Shown: piece after piece, positions 33,411 to 45,100 of the stretch
Layout: each line of letters begins with the position of its first letter
How positions within the stretch are numbered: the stretch's first letter is position 1
DNA from: Liquidambar formosana
Lineage: Eukaryota > Streptophyta > Magnoliopsida > Saxifragales > Altingiaceae
DNA: 64,000 bases
Assembly: GCA_039720395.1 (NCBI GenBank)
Contig: CM077820.1
Location: 16,639,161 to 16,703,160 of the forward strand
Reading direction: 5' to 3'
The notes under the pieces: generated by a model
What the model saw: only the letters and a program-made list of their open reading frames with translations
Databases searched by the model: none
What the model was told of the DNA's origin: nothing
Translations under genes and position numbers: made by a program

Positions 33411-35552
33411 ATTCCCAGCTGCGTGTTTAGATGAGATAGTGAAACAGGAATGGAATCAAATAATGGGAATGGATTCATTCTGGGAGGCTAATTAGCTGGA
33501 ATGAAAAAAGAAATAAGGACCACTTAAGCCCCGATAGCCCGATAGAAATGACTCAACCATTTCCTCTTCTCTTTTCTCCTCCTCTCTCACTGGCTTCTTC
33601 ACTTTTCTTCACTTTTCTTCCTCTCTCACTGGCTTTTGCTACCGCTGTTCATCGCCACTGTCGGACTCCGATTCGTCACCATCAACGCGCCGTACTATAA
33701 GATATTTCTCTCTCTGGTTCGATTTTCTCTCTCTGGTTCAATTTCTTTTTCATTGTCCTCAATCTAGTGTGCGATTGAGGAGATTGTGTTCTAATATCAT
33801 CAGATCTAGTAATTAGGAGATAGATGAGTGGGATTTCATCAACATAAATGTGTGTGTATGTTCTTTACTTCAGATCTGGGCACGATTCTCTTTCATTAAC
33901 ATAATTTTTTTCTTCTTCTACTTCTTTGATTTTTTTTTTTTAATTATAATTTTCTTATGTTGGAATTTTGAATATAGAGTTCACTGACAAAAATGGATTT
34001 TGGTAGAAAAATGACTTGGCCAGAGTTAGGAAAAAAAATGGAATTGCTGCAATGAAAAACAGTGCGAGAATAATTGGGAAAATGAGAAGAGGAAAGGGTG
34101 ATGGAAGAGAGGATTGCACATACCCAAAGAATTGTTAATACCCGATGTGTGGAAGGATCGCACATATCCAAAGAATTAAACAAGACCAAAGCAAATGCTT
34201 AATTTATCTATTAAAATGAATTGTGTATGTGATAATGGGTCAGTGAATTTGAGTGGGAAGATAAAAAGAGAGATAGAATGAACGTGGGGGGGAGGAGAAA
34301 AGATCTCTTATTTATTATATATAATTTTCCATTGTATCTATTTAATATTTGTTTTTTAATCCATGAATTATGTCTCCATGATAGATTAATTGTTATGAAG
34401 TTGATGTGCTGGAATGCTAGGATTAAAGTAAATAAGGGATTCGAACTCCTTGTATCAAAAAAAAAAAAAAAAAAACTATTAGAAAGTGAGTGGTTTTGAG
34501 ATTTAATGAGGAAGATATCAATTAAAAGATTTTTTTTTTTTTTTTTGCGCTAGGGATATCAATTAAGAGATCAAAGGATGTTCCTTTATATATTACCAGT
34601 ACAGAGCATAGATAGTTTTCTTGATAAGAAATACTGGTACAGATATTTAATTGTTTTTCTTTTATTCCCTTCCTACTTTTTTAAGTTCACATATAAGAAA
34701 AAATGTTTATGCAAATACGTCTCATAATTAATATATTTTTTTTATACAGTTCTGCTTTGTCTCATTGCATAAATAGAAATACAAAAATGGGGTAAAGATT
34801 GGGGATCCATATTAGACTCACTTGAGGTTCAGCTAAGCTAACATTTGTTGAGGTGTTTAAGCTCCAACTTAAATTTGAGCTGAACTTGGATTTGCTTAAC
34901 TGGGCTTCAAGTTTGAACTGGCCTAAAATAATGATACTCGATCATAGATTATATCTGTATTGCGTTTAAAGTAATAAAGTTAGTATAAAATTGTTGAAGT
35001 TAATCCCAAGAGATGGACCAGTGATCTTTGAAACTTATGCTTTAAGAAACAGTACGTAGGTCATGAACTTGACCTCGCAATCCCTCTAGGGTTAGTTACT
35101 AGAGATATTTATTTTGAGTGTTTATTGAAGCGGAGTAGATAGTGGCCTTACCCGTGTTATAGAAGATTAGTCAAACCGAAGATTTAAATATCTTTGTTAC
35201 AAAAAAAAAAAAAAAAAAAAAAAATGGATTGAAGTTATATTGAACAACTTATTTCTGGGTTTTTTTCGTAATTTTTATAAAGGCAAAGTTCTTAAAATGT
35301 CAAAATCAAGCCACGTAAAAATATTATTAGCAAGTTTCTTTTGTATTCTGTATGTCAAAATGTTGAATCATATACTTTCATTATGAGTTCTTTATTTTAA
35401 TATGAACTCATCCAGGTTTCTGTGTGCATGGTACATTATGATTGGAGTAGTCATTCCATTGGGTCTGCTATTAGGATTTGTTCATACTGTTTTTTGGGTA
35501 AAATTCTATTCATTTTGTCTCATTGGGACAGCTTACAATTTATCTTTTTCCT
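33411..35552. other. Harbinger element 5' region, non-coding
   Basis: CT-rich tracts at 33560-33760 could be an untranslated leader. A degenerate SINE-like unit with A-tail lies at about 35003-35223, flanked by TTGAAGTTA-type repeats. No reading frame is supportable. Confidence 0.4.
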
Positions 35553-36052
35553 CTGTTTTGTAGTCAGCCTTGCACATGTAGTATATTTAAAAATTGTTTT
35601 GCAACTTGGAATCATCCTGCTTATTGTAATGATTTGAAATATGAATGCTTTCATATTTATTCCAAATAGCACATTAATGTTTCTCTATAGGCATGTATTT
35701 TTATCTTAATTGTATTGTTAACCTTTCATGTGTAATATATTTTCAATCCTTTAGATAATGCAGTCTGCACAACCTGTCTTAATATAAATTCCTAGCTTTC
35801 TTAGCTCCCCAATTTATCAATCTTTTTCCTTCATTTTGTAGTCAGCGTTGCACATGTAGTATATTTAAAAATTGTTCTGCAACTTGGAATCATCTTGCTT
35901 ATTGTAATGACTTGAAATATAAATGCTCTCATTTTTATTTCAAATAACACATTAGTGTTTTTCTATAGGCATCTATTTTTATCTTAATTGTATTATTAAC
36001 CTTTCTTGTGTAATATATTTGCAATCCTTTAGATAATGCAGTCCCACACTAT
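35553..36052 (+). repeat. Two direct repeats of about 215 bp
   Basis: Positions 35553-35770 and 35833-36052 are near-identical: TTTGTAGTCAGC.TTGCACAT, GTAGTATATTTAAAAATTGT, ATCCTTTAGATAATGCAGTC. A 62-bp spacer separates them. They are non-coding and inside the Harbinger element upstream of the transposase. Confidence 0.85.
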
Positions 36053-36509
36053 GGGCTATCACCCTTAGACCTAGATTTCCAAAGAGGAAAAATCCACGAA
36101 TTTAGGTTGCATGATTGAAATAAAACACAGGTATATTAGAATATTACCATGAAGATAGAAAGCCAAACATGGTGCAAAATAAAAGGGCAGAACAAAGAAC
36201 ACACCTACCAAAATAAGAGGGCAGAACAAAAGTTAATTTTTAGTATCAACAATAGCTTTTTGCAAAATAAGAGGACAGTCTACTGGTTTATTACAAAAAA
36301 AAAAAAAATGTAGCCTCATTTCTTCCTTTCCACATTTGCCAAAGAAGAAAAGGAAGAAAGTAGTCACACCAATAGAAGGTTTGAGAGAAAATAGGGCTGG
36401 GTTTATATCTAAGAGTCTGAAAAGTAGTAGGCTCCAAAGAAATGTTTGAATATAAGTTTCAGCAGGAGCAGAACAAAGAACACACCTACCAGAATGGATA
36501 ATTTTTTTA

Positions 36510-36760
36510 CTATGTTTGACTACTGTTAATTTTTTTTTTTACTCTTTATATGTTTAGGATCAGTTTTTTTGTTTGACTACTATTAATTCTAGTATTCTAT
36601 GTTTGACTACTGTTAATTTTTTTTACTCTTTATATGTTTAGGATCAGTTTTTTTGTTTGACTACTGTTAATTCTAGTATTCTATGTTTGATTACTATTAA
36701 TTTTTTTTACTCTTTATATGTTTAGGATCAGTTTTTTTGTTTTCATTTATGTATAGGATC
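36510..36760 (+). repeat. Three tandem copies of an about 86-bp unit
   Basis: Each unit contains TATGTTTGACTACTGTTAAT, TTTACTCTTTATATGTTTAG and GATCAGTTTTTTTG. The array ends about 60 bp before the transposase start codon, so it may lie in its promoter or leader. Confidence 0.85.
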
Positions 36761-36816
36761 TAGTTGTAAACCTATTTCTAAACTTGTTTTATAACCAAGT
36801 TTATTCTAGTAATATT

Positions 36817-38216
36817 ATGGAGATTGGTTCTTATTATGTAGCCATGGCTCGTAGGATGTTGGGAAGGAGAGAAAAAATTGTTCTCATATTGTTCATGATG
36901 GCAAATATGTTACATATATTTTACGCAATTCATATCGTTGCAAGAAGGCATTATAGGAAGTATTTGTTGAGGAAGAAAAGAGTTAATCGAAGATATTTGT
37001 AAGATGTAAATCTTGATCGGTTGGTATATACTGATGATTTGGAATGTATTGATAACCTTAGGATGGATAGGCGTACTTTCACTACGTTGTGTGCTATGCT
37101 TCGTACAACTGGTCGGTTAAAAGACTCTAAAAACATTGATGTAGAGGAGATGGTTGTAATGTTCTTAAACATTCTCGCACATCATATAAAGAACCAGGTG
37201 ATAAAGTTTAATTTCTTGAGGTCTGGAGAGACTGTTAGTAGGCATTTTAATAGAGTGTTGAATGCAGTCATTCGTTTACAAGCAGTCTTACTCAAAAAAC
37301 CGGAACCGGTTCTTGAGAATTCTACAGATGGGAGATGGAAATGGTTTAAGGCAAGTCGTATATCTAAATTTAATTTACATATAAATGTATTTTATTTTAT
37401 TATTTTTACTTATTGGAATGTACCATTTCTCTCTATATAGAATTGTATAGAAGCATTAGATGGAATGTACATTAAGGTGAGAGTACCTGAGGAAGACAAG
37501 CCTAGATATCGAACTAGAAAGAATGAAATTGCTACAAATGTGCTGGGGGGTTTTGCTCCCAAGATATGCAGTTTATATATGTCTTACTGGGTTGGGAGGG
37601 CTCTGCAGCTGATCCTCGAGTGCTTCGAGATGCTGTGAGTCGGAGAAATGGGTTAATTGTTCTATGTGGTAATCTACTTATTTATTATTATTTTTTGTTC
37701 ATTTTGTTCAAGTGAAGTAACTATTTTATAAATGATTTTTTTAATAAATTTTTTATTTTATTTTTAGGTTACTACTATCTTGTTGATGCTGGGTATACAA
37801 ATGGTGAGGGATTTCTTGCTCCATATAGAGAGCAACGATATCATCTTAATGATTGGAGACAGGGAAACACCCCAAATACTCCTAAAGAATTTTTTAATAT
37901 GAAGCATTCTGTTGCTAGAAATGTTATTGAGAGGTGTTTTGGTCTGTTGAAGTTACGTTGGGCTATTCTTAGGAGTAATTCTTTCTATCCAGTGAAAACA
38001 CACTGTAAGATAATTGTTGCTTGTTGTCTACTCTACAATCTCATACAAAGAGAGATGCTTGTAGACCTGGTAGAGGCGCCATTTGTTGAACAAGTGAATC
38101 AAGTGCAAGGTGAACCAATTACTACTATCGAGTCAAGTAATCAGTGGAATGCTTGGAGGACAAATTTGGCGAACCAAATGTTTAATGATTGGAGAGAGAG
38201 TAGACAGGGCAATTAA
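36817..38216 (+). pseudogene. HARBI1-like PIF/Harbinger transposase, broken
   Basis: Exons are 36817-37350, 37441-37668 and 37768-38216. The first intron has a GC donor (AAG|GCAAGT) and AG acceptor; the second is GT-AG. Exon 1 holds a helix-turn-helix-like N-terminal half. The DDE nuclease residues are visible: Asp in EALDGMYIKV, Asp in SAADPRVLRDA and Glu in NVIERCFGLLKLRW. Two lesions inactivate it: an in-frame TAA at 37000-37002 and a frameshift within about 37535-37565 (a G-run after NVLG). The DGT motif also reads DGM. In intact elements this nuclease cuts the terminal inverted repeats together with a Myb-like partner, apparently the gene just downstream. Confidence 0.88.
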
Positions 38217-38433
38217 TTTAGTTGTGCTTTATGACTTTAATGTAGTTTTTTTTTTTTTTTACTGTCTTTTACTCGAATCATTATAACTTGGATCAATATT
38301 TTTAGAAAGTATTTGTTGTGCGTTATGATTTTAATGTTTTATTGCCATTTATGTTGTGCTTTATGACTTCTATTGTGCTTTATAACCTGGAAAATATTGT
38401 TGAATTCTATTTTGCTTGAAACATTATTTTAGG

Positions 38434-39558
38434 ATGGATTCTGGACCAAGTGAGCCAAGTAGGGGAAGAGGTAAAAACAAACGTGGTTGGACCCCAGTGG
38501 AGGATGCTATTCTAGTTGAAATTATGCTTGATTTAGTTGTTTCAGGAAAGATCAAATGTGATAATGGTTTCAAACCAGGCGCATATCTGCAAATTGAGAA
38601 GTTGTTGGAGGAGAAGCTACCAGCCTTTGGACTTCAAGCAACTCCACATATCGAGTCTAGGGTGAAGACTTTAAAATCTAAATATAATAATATACAGGAG
38701 ATGGTTGGGGGTAGTGGATTTGGATGGGATGCGGCTAGAAAGATGATCATTTGTGAGAGAGAAGCATATGACTTATGGGTAAAGGTAAACTTGTTTTCAA
38801 ATGTTTCTTTTGATTTAGTTCACTGATTTCCTGGTATCCCTTTCCTTTAAGATTTTGTCTAGTTTCATCTTAAAAGGATCTTGCTGAAGTATGTTTTATT
38901 GCGGCTAACTAGTTTGTCCTTTCCAAGTTTGGTTGATAGGCTTCCTAAATTCTACAGGTTTATTCATATTTATAGAGTGCTATATACTTATTTTTGTTTT
39001 GTATTTGGTTTGTTGTAGGGTCATAAAGATGCTAAAGGATTGTGGCAGAAACCATTCCCACATTTGGATGAGTTGGGAATCATTTTTGGGAAAGACCGTG
39101 CTAATGGGAAAGGAGCTTTTGCACCTGCTGATCTCAATGAGGAGGTGGACCAAGAAGAGGATGCAAGTACTAACATTGGTTTAAATGAAATAGATGTTGA
39201 TGTATCAGCTACAGCGACATCATCTGGAGGAAGTTCAACTCAATCCGATAAAAAGAGAAAAAGTAGTGACACATATTCTGTGGGGTTTTCTAGAATGGTG
39301 CAAGCAATAACAAAGACAGCTCAATCAATGGAGAAACTGGTAGCTTGTTTTGCTGAGCCATCACTGCCTCCACTATCTCCACTTGTTGACAAGATGCGCA
39401 AAGTGTTTGAGGAAGTTTCAAAGATTTCTAATCTCAATGAATTAGACATGTTGGATGTAAGTGAGATTATCATGAAAGATCCGGCAAAAGTGAACCTTCT
39501 ATTTAGCATCCCAGAAAATTTGAAGAAAACTTGGGTGGACAAGATACTAAACTCTTAG
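38434..39558 (+). CDS. Myb/SANT-like DNA-binding protein of the Harbinger element, apparently intact
   Basis: The CDS is join(38434..38784, 39019..39558) with a GT-AG intron, 296 codons, starting at MDSGPSEPSRG. Residues about 10-110 form the Myb/SANT-like domain typical of plant PIF/Harbinger partners: RGWTPVEDAILVEIMLDLV, then an LEEKLPAFGLQATPHIESRV block, then GFGWDAARKMI. The C-terminal half is acidic and serine-rich, then amphipathic (SRMVQAITKTAQSMEKLVAC). In the superfamily such proteins bind the transposon ends and import the transposase into the nucleus. It sits 217 bp after the transposase and has no stop or shift, unlike its partner. It could support transposition in trans or be drifting; expression is unknown. 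Confidence 0.85.
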
Positions 39559-40257
39559 CTCTGGCTTTTGTTGCTACCAATTTGAGAAAACATTCGGTAA
39601 AATAGTTTGAAAATATTGGGTAAAACATTGGACAAGATACTGAACTCTTAGCTATTTTTTTAATGTTTGGATAGATGTACTGGAGCTTTTGTTTGCTCTA
39701 TGTCATGGATGAGATTTGGGAAAAGTGGTAATTTTAGTTTTTTGGTTAGTTTGGGGAGCCAATCAGATGATGATATTTTAAGATGAACTATATTTTGAAT
39801 TGAATGTCTTCTTTACATTGTCTACAAACTTTAGTTTGGGCGTTTGATTTCAATTATGATAACCTTTTCTTGTTCCAATTATGTTTTGTTTTATGCCTAT
39901 AGCAGATTTATTTAATTTCATTGCTAAACAATGAACATTTTGAAATTTTTGAAAAATTAGGGTAAAATCGGTAATTTAGAAAATTTTCAATTTCATTGCT
40001 AAACAGTAAATTTTTGAAAAACAAGGGTAAAATTGGCAATTTAGAAAATTTTCAATTTCGTTGTTACACAGTGAGCATAGGAGTGACGGATATCTAAAAA
40101 AAATAAGGGTACGATTGGAAATTTGAAATTTTTTAAATTTCATTGCTACCATTGCTAAACACAGCGAATAAAAAGTCATTCCTACTCTCTCATTCCTGAC
40201 AGTATCCAAACATGGGAAATGGAATGGACCATTCCACTCCATTCCAAGCTATTTTAA
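39559..40257. other. Harbinger element 3' region
   Basis: Non-coding AT-rich DNA with imperfect direct repeats (TTAGAAAATTTTCAATTTC at about 39975 and 40041; 'TTGCTAAACA' four times). Nothing else recognised. Confidence 0.5.
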
Positions 40258-40312
40258 GCATGGAATGAGATTCCATTCCCACTCATTTCATTCCGGCCAA
40301 ACAAACATGGCC
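40258..40312 (-). repeat. Right terminal inverted repeat of the Harbinger element
   Basis: It is the inverse of the left end and finishes ...CCAAACAAACATGGCC immediately before the TTC duplication and resumed F-box sequence. Confidence 0.85.
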
Positions 40313-40367
40313 TTCGGGTTCCAATCTTCAATTTCAGGTATTGGCATCTCTCCGAGGAGTTTCTCTT
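40313..40367 (-). pseudogene. Split F-box gene, piece 2 of 3 (55 bp)
   Basis: On the minus strand it reads KEKLLGEMPIPEIEDWNPK, matching the paralogues' KERVLGETAMPQIKDWNK at about 63440-63480. It is trapped between the Harbinger element and the 5' LTR of the Tat element. CTCTT at 40363-40367 is the left LTR-element target duplication. Confidence 0.9.
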
Positions 40368-41446
40368 TGTTGATACCCCAAAACACGTTGCCACGTCAAA
40401 CCAATTATACCTCGCCACGTGGAGAGTTGACCTATAAGGTTGACTTGTCCCACCACCTCAGTCGCCTAGATGGCACTGCTTGGACGATCCTACTCAAAAT
40501 GGCCTCGACGCCCACATCGACATACCTTCGAGGGAAACGTCCACTCCCTCGAGGATGCCCCTTCCCGGAGGGACGCCCTCTACATCGAGGATGCCCAAAC
40601 CATCTCAAGGTGGGTCGTTACGACCTCTTTGAGTCGGATGCCTATCACATCGCGTGACGGGAGTCGAGGCAGGTGATCTACTTGATCCCCCTCGAAGTAC
40701 CCCCGAGGTACGGCCCTAGTCTAATACTAGCCTAGGTCGAGGCAGGACCTAGGAGGCTCAGACACGAGCTTGGCCTTCAAGCAAGGTCGCTCGACCTTAG
40801 CTTATATCAACACTTGGGACATTTGGAGGATCTTGTTCTGGTGGATGGAGAGAAGGCTCTCTAAAGAGGTCGCACCCATGGCATCGGGAATTGCACCTCT
40901 ATAGTCGATCTGGGTACAGCTGGGAAGTGACGTGACACAACAACCTCAAAAAGATGATGGGACAGCTGACAGGTCAAACCCATACCTCGTACAGGCGAAA
41001 AGCCTTACAGGCATGGGTGTCAGCACCAGAACAGGGTATGGCAGCCGACCTATCCAGGAGGGTCTAGGCCCGCTGCTCCATTACCCTAGGTCTGTTACCA
41101 CCTGTGTCAAACAGCTGTCCCAGGTTTTTGGCACTATAAAAGGCCTCACTTGACCTCATTAAGGGGCATTCAATCCCCTCCAACACTAACAACCAAGGAA
41201 TTTCTTCCTTAATTCAGGGGATCCTCCGAAAAGGCTTCATTCGGGCTGAAGCCTCTCCCGTACGGGTCGCGCCCTACTGGGTCGACCCTCTCCCTGCCTA
41301 TCTCCCACTCCCAAGCTACCCCTAGGTCGCTTCTCTCTCTCCTCCACCTGGATCTCTCCACTTGTCTCACCATCATACGTGGCTGACCTCCTCGAATACG
41401 ACCCACGTGGGCTTTTTTGACTCCATGTCGCAACGATCCACCAACA
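40368..41446 (+). repeat. 5' LTR of the Tat element (1079 bp)
   Basis: It begins TGTTGATACCCC and ends CCACCAACA, with short TGTTG/CAACA inverted termini. Compared by eye with the 3' LTR it differs at about fifteen positions plus small indels near 41178, most of them C/T or G/A changes. A TATA box is at 41135-41142. Confidence 0.93.
41135..41142 (+). promoter_or_regulatory. TATA box of the 5' LTR
   Basis: TATAAAAG within CACTATAAAAGGCC lies about 310 bp before the LTR end and is repeated at 53592-53599 in the 3' LTR. It is the likely start-site selector for the element's genomic RNA. Confidence 0.7.
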
Positions 41447-41449
41447 TTT

Positions 41450-41467
41450 TGGCGACTCCACTGGGGA
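41450..41467 (+). other. Primer binding site
   Basis: TGGCGACTCCACTGGGGA begins three bases after the 5' LTR. Position and a TGG start fit a tRNA 3'-end complement. Tat/Ogre-type elements are recalled as using tRNA-Arg, but the tRNA identity was not verified. Confidence 0.75.
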
Positions 41468-41477
41468 GGCAGCGTAC

Positions 41478-44400
41478 ATGATGGTGACGACTCGAGGAAG
41501 CACGCAGGCTGGAACTTCAAGGGCTCGAGCTGCCAACTTAAGAGCAGATAGCAATCAGGAGGAATCCAGTGAGTCCGGGCATGTAGCTCGATCCCGCCAA
41601 AGCCGACAAAGTAGACGGTCTCGCCGGTCTCGAGGATCTCAGTATCCTCCATTCGATGATCTTATTAATATCTTAGCTCCCACACTTACGGCAATCAATT
41701 ACACCCAGAACCGGATCCTTGAAGAGTTGCATTCTCAAAGAGAAAACCCACCAACGGGTGAACCTCGCCCTGAGGGCGAGAACCCTCCTCATGGGGGCAA
41801 TCCTCAGGGAGGACCGTCTATGGGAGCATCGGCCCAGGATGAAGCGGCTCAGAATGGTAGGCGAGCCCCACCAGGACCTACGCCGCCAGTACCTCCACCA
41901 GTTCAAAAGTTCGTTACCGTTGAAGAAATAGAGAAAAGAATGGTGATGGAGCGAGCTAGGCTCACCTTGCCACCAGCACCTGAGCTCGACATAAGGCCTC
42001 CATACCCACTCGAGCTGGCAAGTGCACCAGACCCCCCAGGGTATACGCCTCCTCTGAAATTTCCCTTATTCAACGGGATAGATGGAAATGCACGAGAACA
42101 TGTAGTGCGATTTCTTGACGCCCTAGGACCCTATTGATAATAGCTTAAAATTGCATTAATGTTATACTTTTAGTAGGCATTATCACATTTATTTAGCACT
42201 TAATTCCGCATTTTACACATTATACATGAATTCTCTTGATACATGCTCTTATGCTTAAAGTGGTGTATTAATGTGTGTTTTATTTTTGTAGGAAGCCAAT
42301 TTCTTATGGTCAAGCATTCTAAATTTATTTGGAATTATATGGAAGCTTTGCAAGGTTGAAGTGCATGAATTTTAGAAGATTTTAGCAAAGAAATTGGCAA
42401 CCCCAAAGTTGGAAAGAAGATTAAAAAGGAAGTTTGGAGCAGTTACCGTATTTTGGTCATAACTTTTGACTCCAAAGTCCAATTGATGCGAAATTGGTGT
42501 CCCTGGAAAGCGGATTTGAAGCCCTACAATATTGTATTTCACGAATTTTTCGTGATTTCAACGTTTAGTAGGTCAAAAATGGGTTACAAGTTAGCCCTAC
42601 TGGAAAAAACCGGGATTCCTAATTTGTTTCCTAATTTTTCTCCTCTTTCTCTTGGAAACCCTAAGATCACATGGAAAGGAAAAGGTGGCTGCACCTCTAT
42701 ATATTACTTCTCCTCTTCTCTTCTACAACGACCTCTCTCTTATTCTTCTTCTTCTACCTCTCTTTAGTTTTCTAGTATCATGAGTAGCTAAACGTTTTGC
42801 TAAGGCTAGGAGTGAAGCCACAACAATTATTTGGTATTTGTTTAATGACTCTTTCATGGATTTAATGTAAGGTTTTATAGTTTTGATTGATTTTGATTAT
42901 TTTGCAAAGTATTTATTCTGTATAATTCTTTTATTTATCGTTAACTCCGGGTACGGTGAATGCTTAGAATTCCCTGCGAATTAAATTACTAGTTTTCTCA
43001 TGCATTAAATCAATCAATCTTATGAATCCATATTTTTAGAATTGTTTTGAATAAAATTAATTGTTACATCATCCGACTGGGGTCATCCTTCGTATGAATC
43101 TCAGTTGAGTTATAAAATTGAGTCGTTAGTAAATAACTAATACTTGTTGTGAGTGGACCTCTGAACCTTAGTGCTTTTAAATTATTGTTTTCAATTAAAC
43201 TAATTCTCTGCAACCAAGCAACCAAATTTCTAAAATCTTTTCTCAATTTTTTCTGCTAATTATTCCCCTTCCCTGTGGTTCGACCTCGGACTCACCGAGA
43301 ATTTATTACTTCGCGACATCCTGCACTTGGGAGCATTATTAAAGTCGCAGCACCTATCGATCTGATGAGAATTTGCGACTTCGTGAGTTTTCAAAATCGC
43401 TCACCGTCGATGCTTACTCTTGGTACTCCAATCTTGCCCCAGAATCCATACCGACCTGGGATGCAATGGTTCTCGCCTTCCATGGCAAGTTCTTTTATGT
43501 GGAGGAGCGGCTCACTATCATCACCTTGAGCCAGGAAAGACAAAAGAAAGATGAGGATCCTGTCGAGTTCATCAAAAGATTCAGGAAAAAGGCGATGCGG
43601 TGCCACGACCCAATCACCGAAGAAAATTTGGTAAAGGTATGCCTAAATGGTTTGCTTCCATTATACAGGTTGCATCTTGAGAACTCAAACCTTGGGTCAT
43701 TCTCCCGCCTCTGTGAGGCAGCCAAAAATACTCATCGCAGCAAACAGGAAGAACTCGCCAGAAGTGCTCCTAGGTCAGACTGGAGAAATCCAAAACGAAG
43801 TTCAGCACCAGCTGCGGCGGCTGCTGAGACGAAGCGCCCTAAGAAGGATGAATCCTCCAAGAAGGCGAAGGAGGTCGAGGAACCCCCACCTTTTCCTTGT
43901 CCCATGGATGAGGTACTGACAGTACTCGACGGATGGGTCAGAGACCACATTATTCGTCTTCCTCCGGTTGCGATTCGACCTACTGCAGCTGACAGAGCTC
44001 GACCTAACTACTGTGCCTATCACCGATTCAACAAGCATGCTACTGCAGATTGCTGGGCTCTCCGTAGATTCTTTGACAAAAAGCTTAAAAATGGCGACCT
44101 GGAGGTTGCCCCACCTCGAGATGTCGATGCAGATCCATTTCCCACACATAACGGGGTAGGGCAAGCCATGACAGCTGCCTATCTTGACCTTTGTAATAAT
44201 GAAGAAGCGAGCCAAGGCGAGTACGACTCCATGGCTGAGAAGCTCCAGGATCATGCAAAGTTCAAGTCTTTCTACGATCAAATGGGTTTTTCACAACCCT
44301 TACGTTTCGAGGCCACTAAGGCCATGGTCTACCTCTCCCACAAAACAAATGAGGAAGCTTTCTCCAATGAAGGGTCGATCAAACGTTCCATCAAGAATCA
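41478..44400 (+). pseudogene. Tat gag (interrupted by a solo LTR)
   Basis: ATG 41478 opens a frame with an RS-rich N-terminus (SRQSRQSRRSRRSRGS), a Pro/Gly-rich linker and the start of the capsid-like domain (KFPLFNGIDGNAREHVVRFL). It is cut at 42134 by a solo LTR and resumes at 43358 in register. The resumed part has the retrotransposon gag core (LTIITLSQERQKKDEDPVEF ... KRFRKKAMRC) and a C-x2-H-x4-H-x4-C zinc knuckle at about 44011-44052. Gag packages element RNA into cytoplasmic particles. The nested insertion would end the protein early. Confidence 0.88.
42135..43352 (+). mobile_element. Solo LTR nested in gag, TSD CCTAT
   Basis: The 1218-bp unit begins TGATAATAGC and ends AAAGTCGCAGCA. 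CCTAT flanks it at 42130-42134 and 43353-43357. Its right part carries CCCTGTGGTTCGACCTCGGA and ACTTCGCGACA, a signature I associate with Athila/Tat-type LTR ends. No internal region remains, so it is inferred to have formed by LTR-LTR recombination. Deleting it leaves gag in frame. The strand call follows the assumed LTR direction. Confidence 0.85.
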
Positions 44401-45100
44401 CGACACTACCCTTACCTTCAGTGATGGTGATCTCGAAACACCATACATAAATCACAATCGACCCTTGTATGTCACAGCATTCGTCAACGGGGTCGAGCTG
44501 AGGCGAGCCTTACTCGATCCAGGGTCCTCAGTAAATATCATATCAGCCAACACTTTAGTCTCTGCAGGTATACCCTTAAACAAGGTTACTAGGCAGACCA
44601 TCGAGATCTCCGGGTTCGCAGCGAAAGGAGAAAAGACTATGGGGCATGTCACCCTTGATCTGGAGGTCGGCCCCACTAAGTCGGCTACAAGGTTTCATGT
44701 TATTGAAAGCTCCACCTCATACCATGTACTGTTGGGTCGACCTTGGATCCACAGGTTCAAGGCCGTCCCTTCTACATTCCATCAGTGTTTAAAGCTCCGG
44801 CTTAAAGGAAAAATGGTGGTTGTACCAGCATCAACATTGCCCTTCGAAAAGCATGAGGCCTATATCACTGAGGCGTCCTTCTTTGATGAGGTATCTCCGG
44901 AAGGAGAAGCAACCCCTTCCAAGGTCCAGCCCATGCCATTGCCAAAATGGGAAGATGCTAAAAGGGGGTGTTTTGCTCCTAAACTGAAGGATAAGGGTAA
45001 GCGACCTCACCTGAGTCCCCCGCCAGAGAAGGAATCACCTAAAGCTACCAGAATCCTCCACCCCGATGGGAAGATCGTGTACAGAGTCAATGGTTTATGA
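44401..45100 (+). pseudogene. Tat aspartic protease domain
   Basis: It is in the gag frame. The active-site motif reads ALLDPGSSVNIIS (about 44500-44540) with downstream ISGFAAKGEKTMGH and VLLGRPWIHRF. The enzyme cleaves the polyprotein. The frame ends at TGA 45098-45100 (VNGL*), where the polyprotein would be expected to continue, so this stop is likely a lesion. Confidence 0.85.

Larger units (their letters stand above)
33356..40312 (+). mobile_element. PIF/Harbinger-type DNA transposon, 6.96 kb, TSD TTC
   Basis: Terminal inverted repeats start GGCCATGTTTGTTTGGCCGG at both ends and extend about 48 bp with few differences (to AATGGAATCTCATTCC). TTC at 33353-33355 and 40313-40315 is the 3-bp duplication; removing the element restores the order seen in F-box paralogues at 59390 and 63425. 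It carries a transposase gene and a Myb/SANT-like gene, both on the plus strand, the two-gene layout known for PIF/Pong-like elements. The terminus sequence and 3-bp duplication fit the superfamily, although TTC differs from its usual TTA/TAA target. Confidence 0.92.

Noticed and set aside
36510..36760. CRISPR-like spaced repeats
   Set aside because: The units are contiguous tandem repeats without unique spacers, in a plant transposon. CRISPR arrays are prokaryotic.
40363..40375. LTR starting at TGATACCCC (40371)
   Set aside because: Starting three bases earlier at TGTTGATACC gives a perfect CTCTT duplication and matching TGTTG/CAACA termini, so 40368 is preferred.
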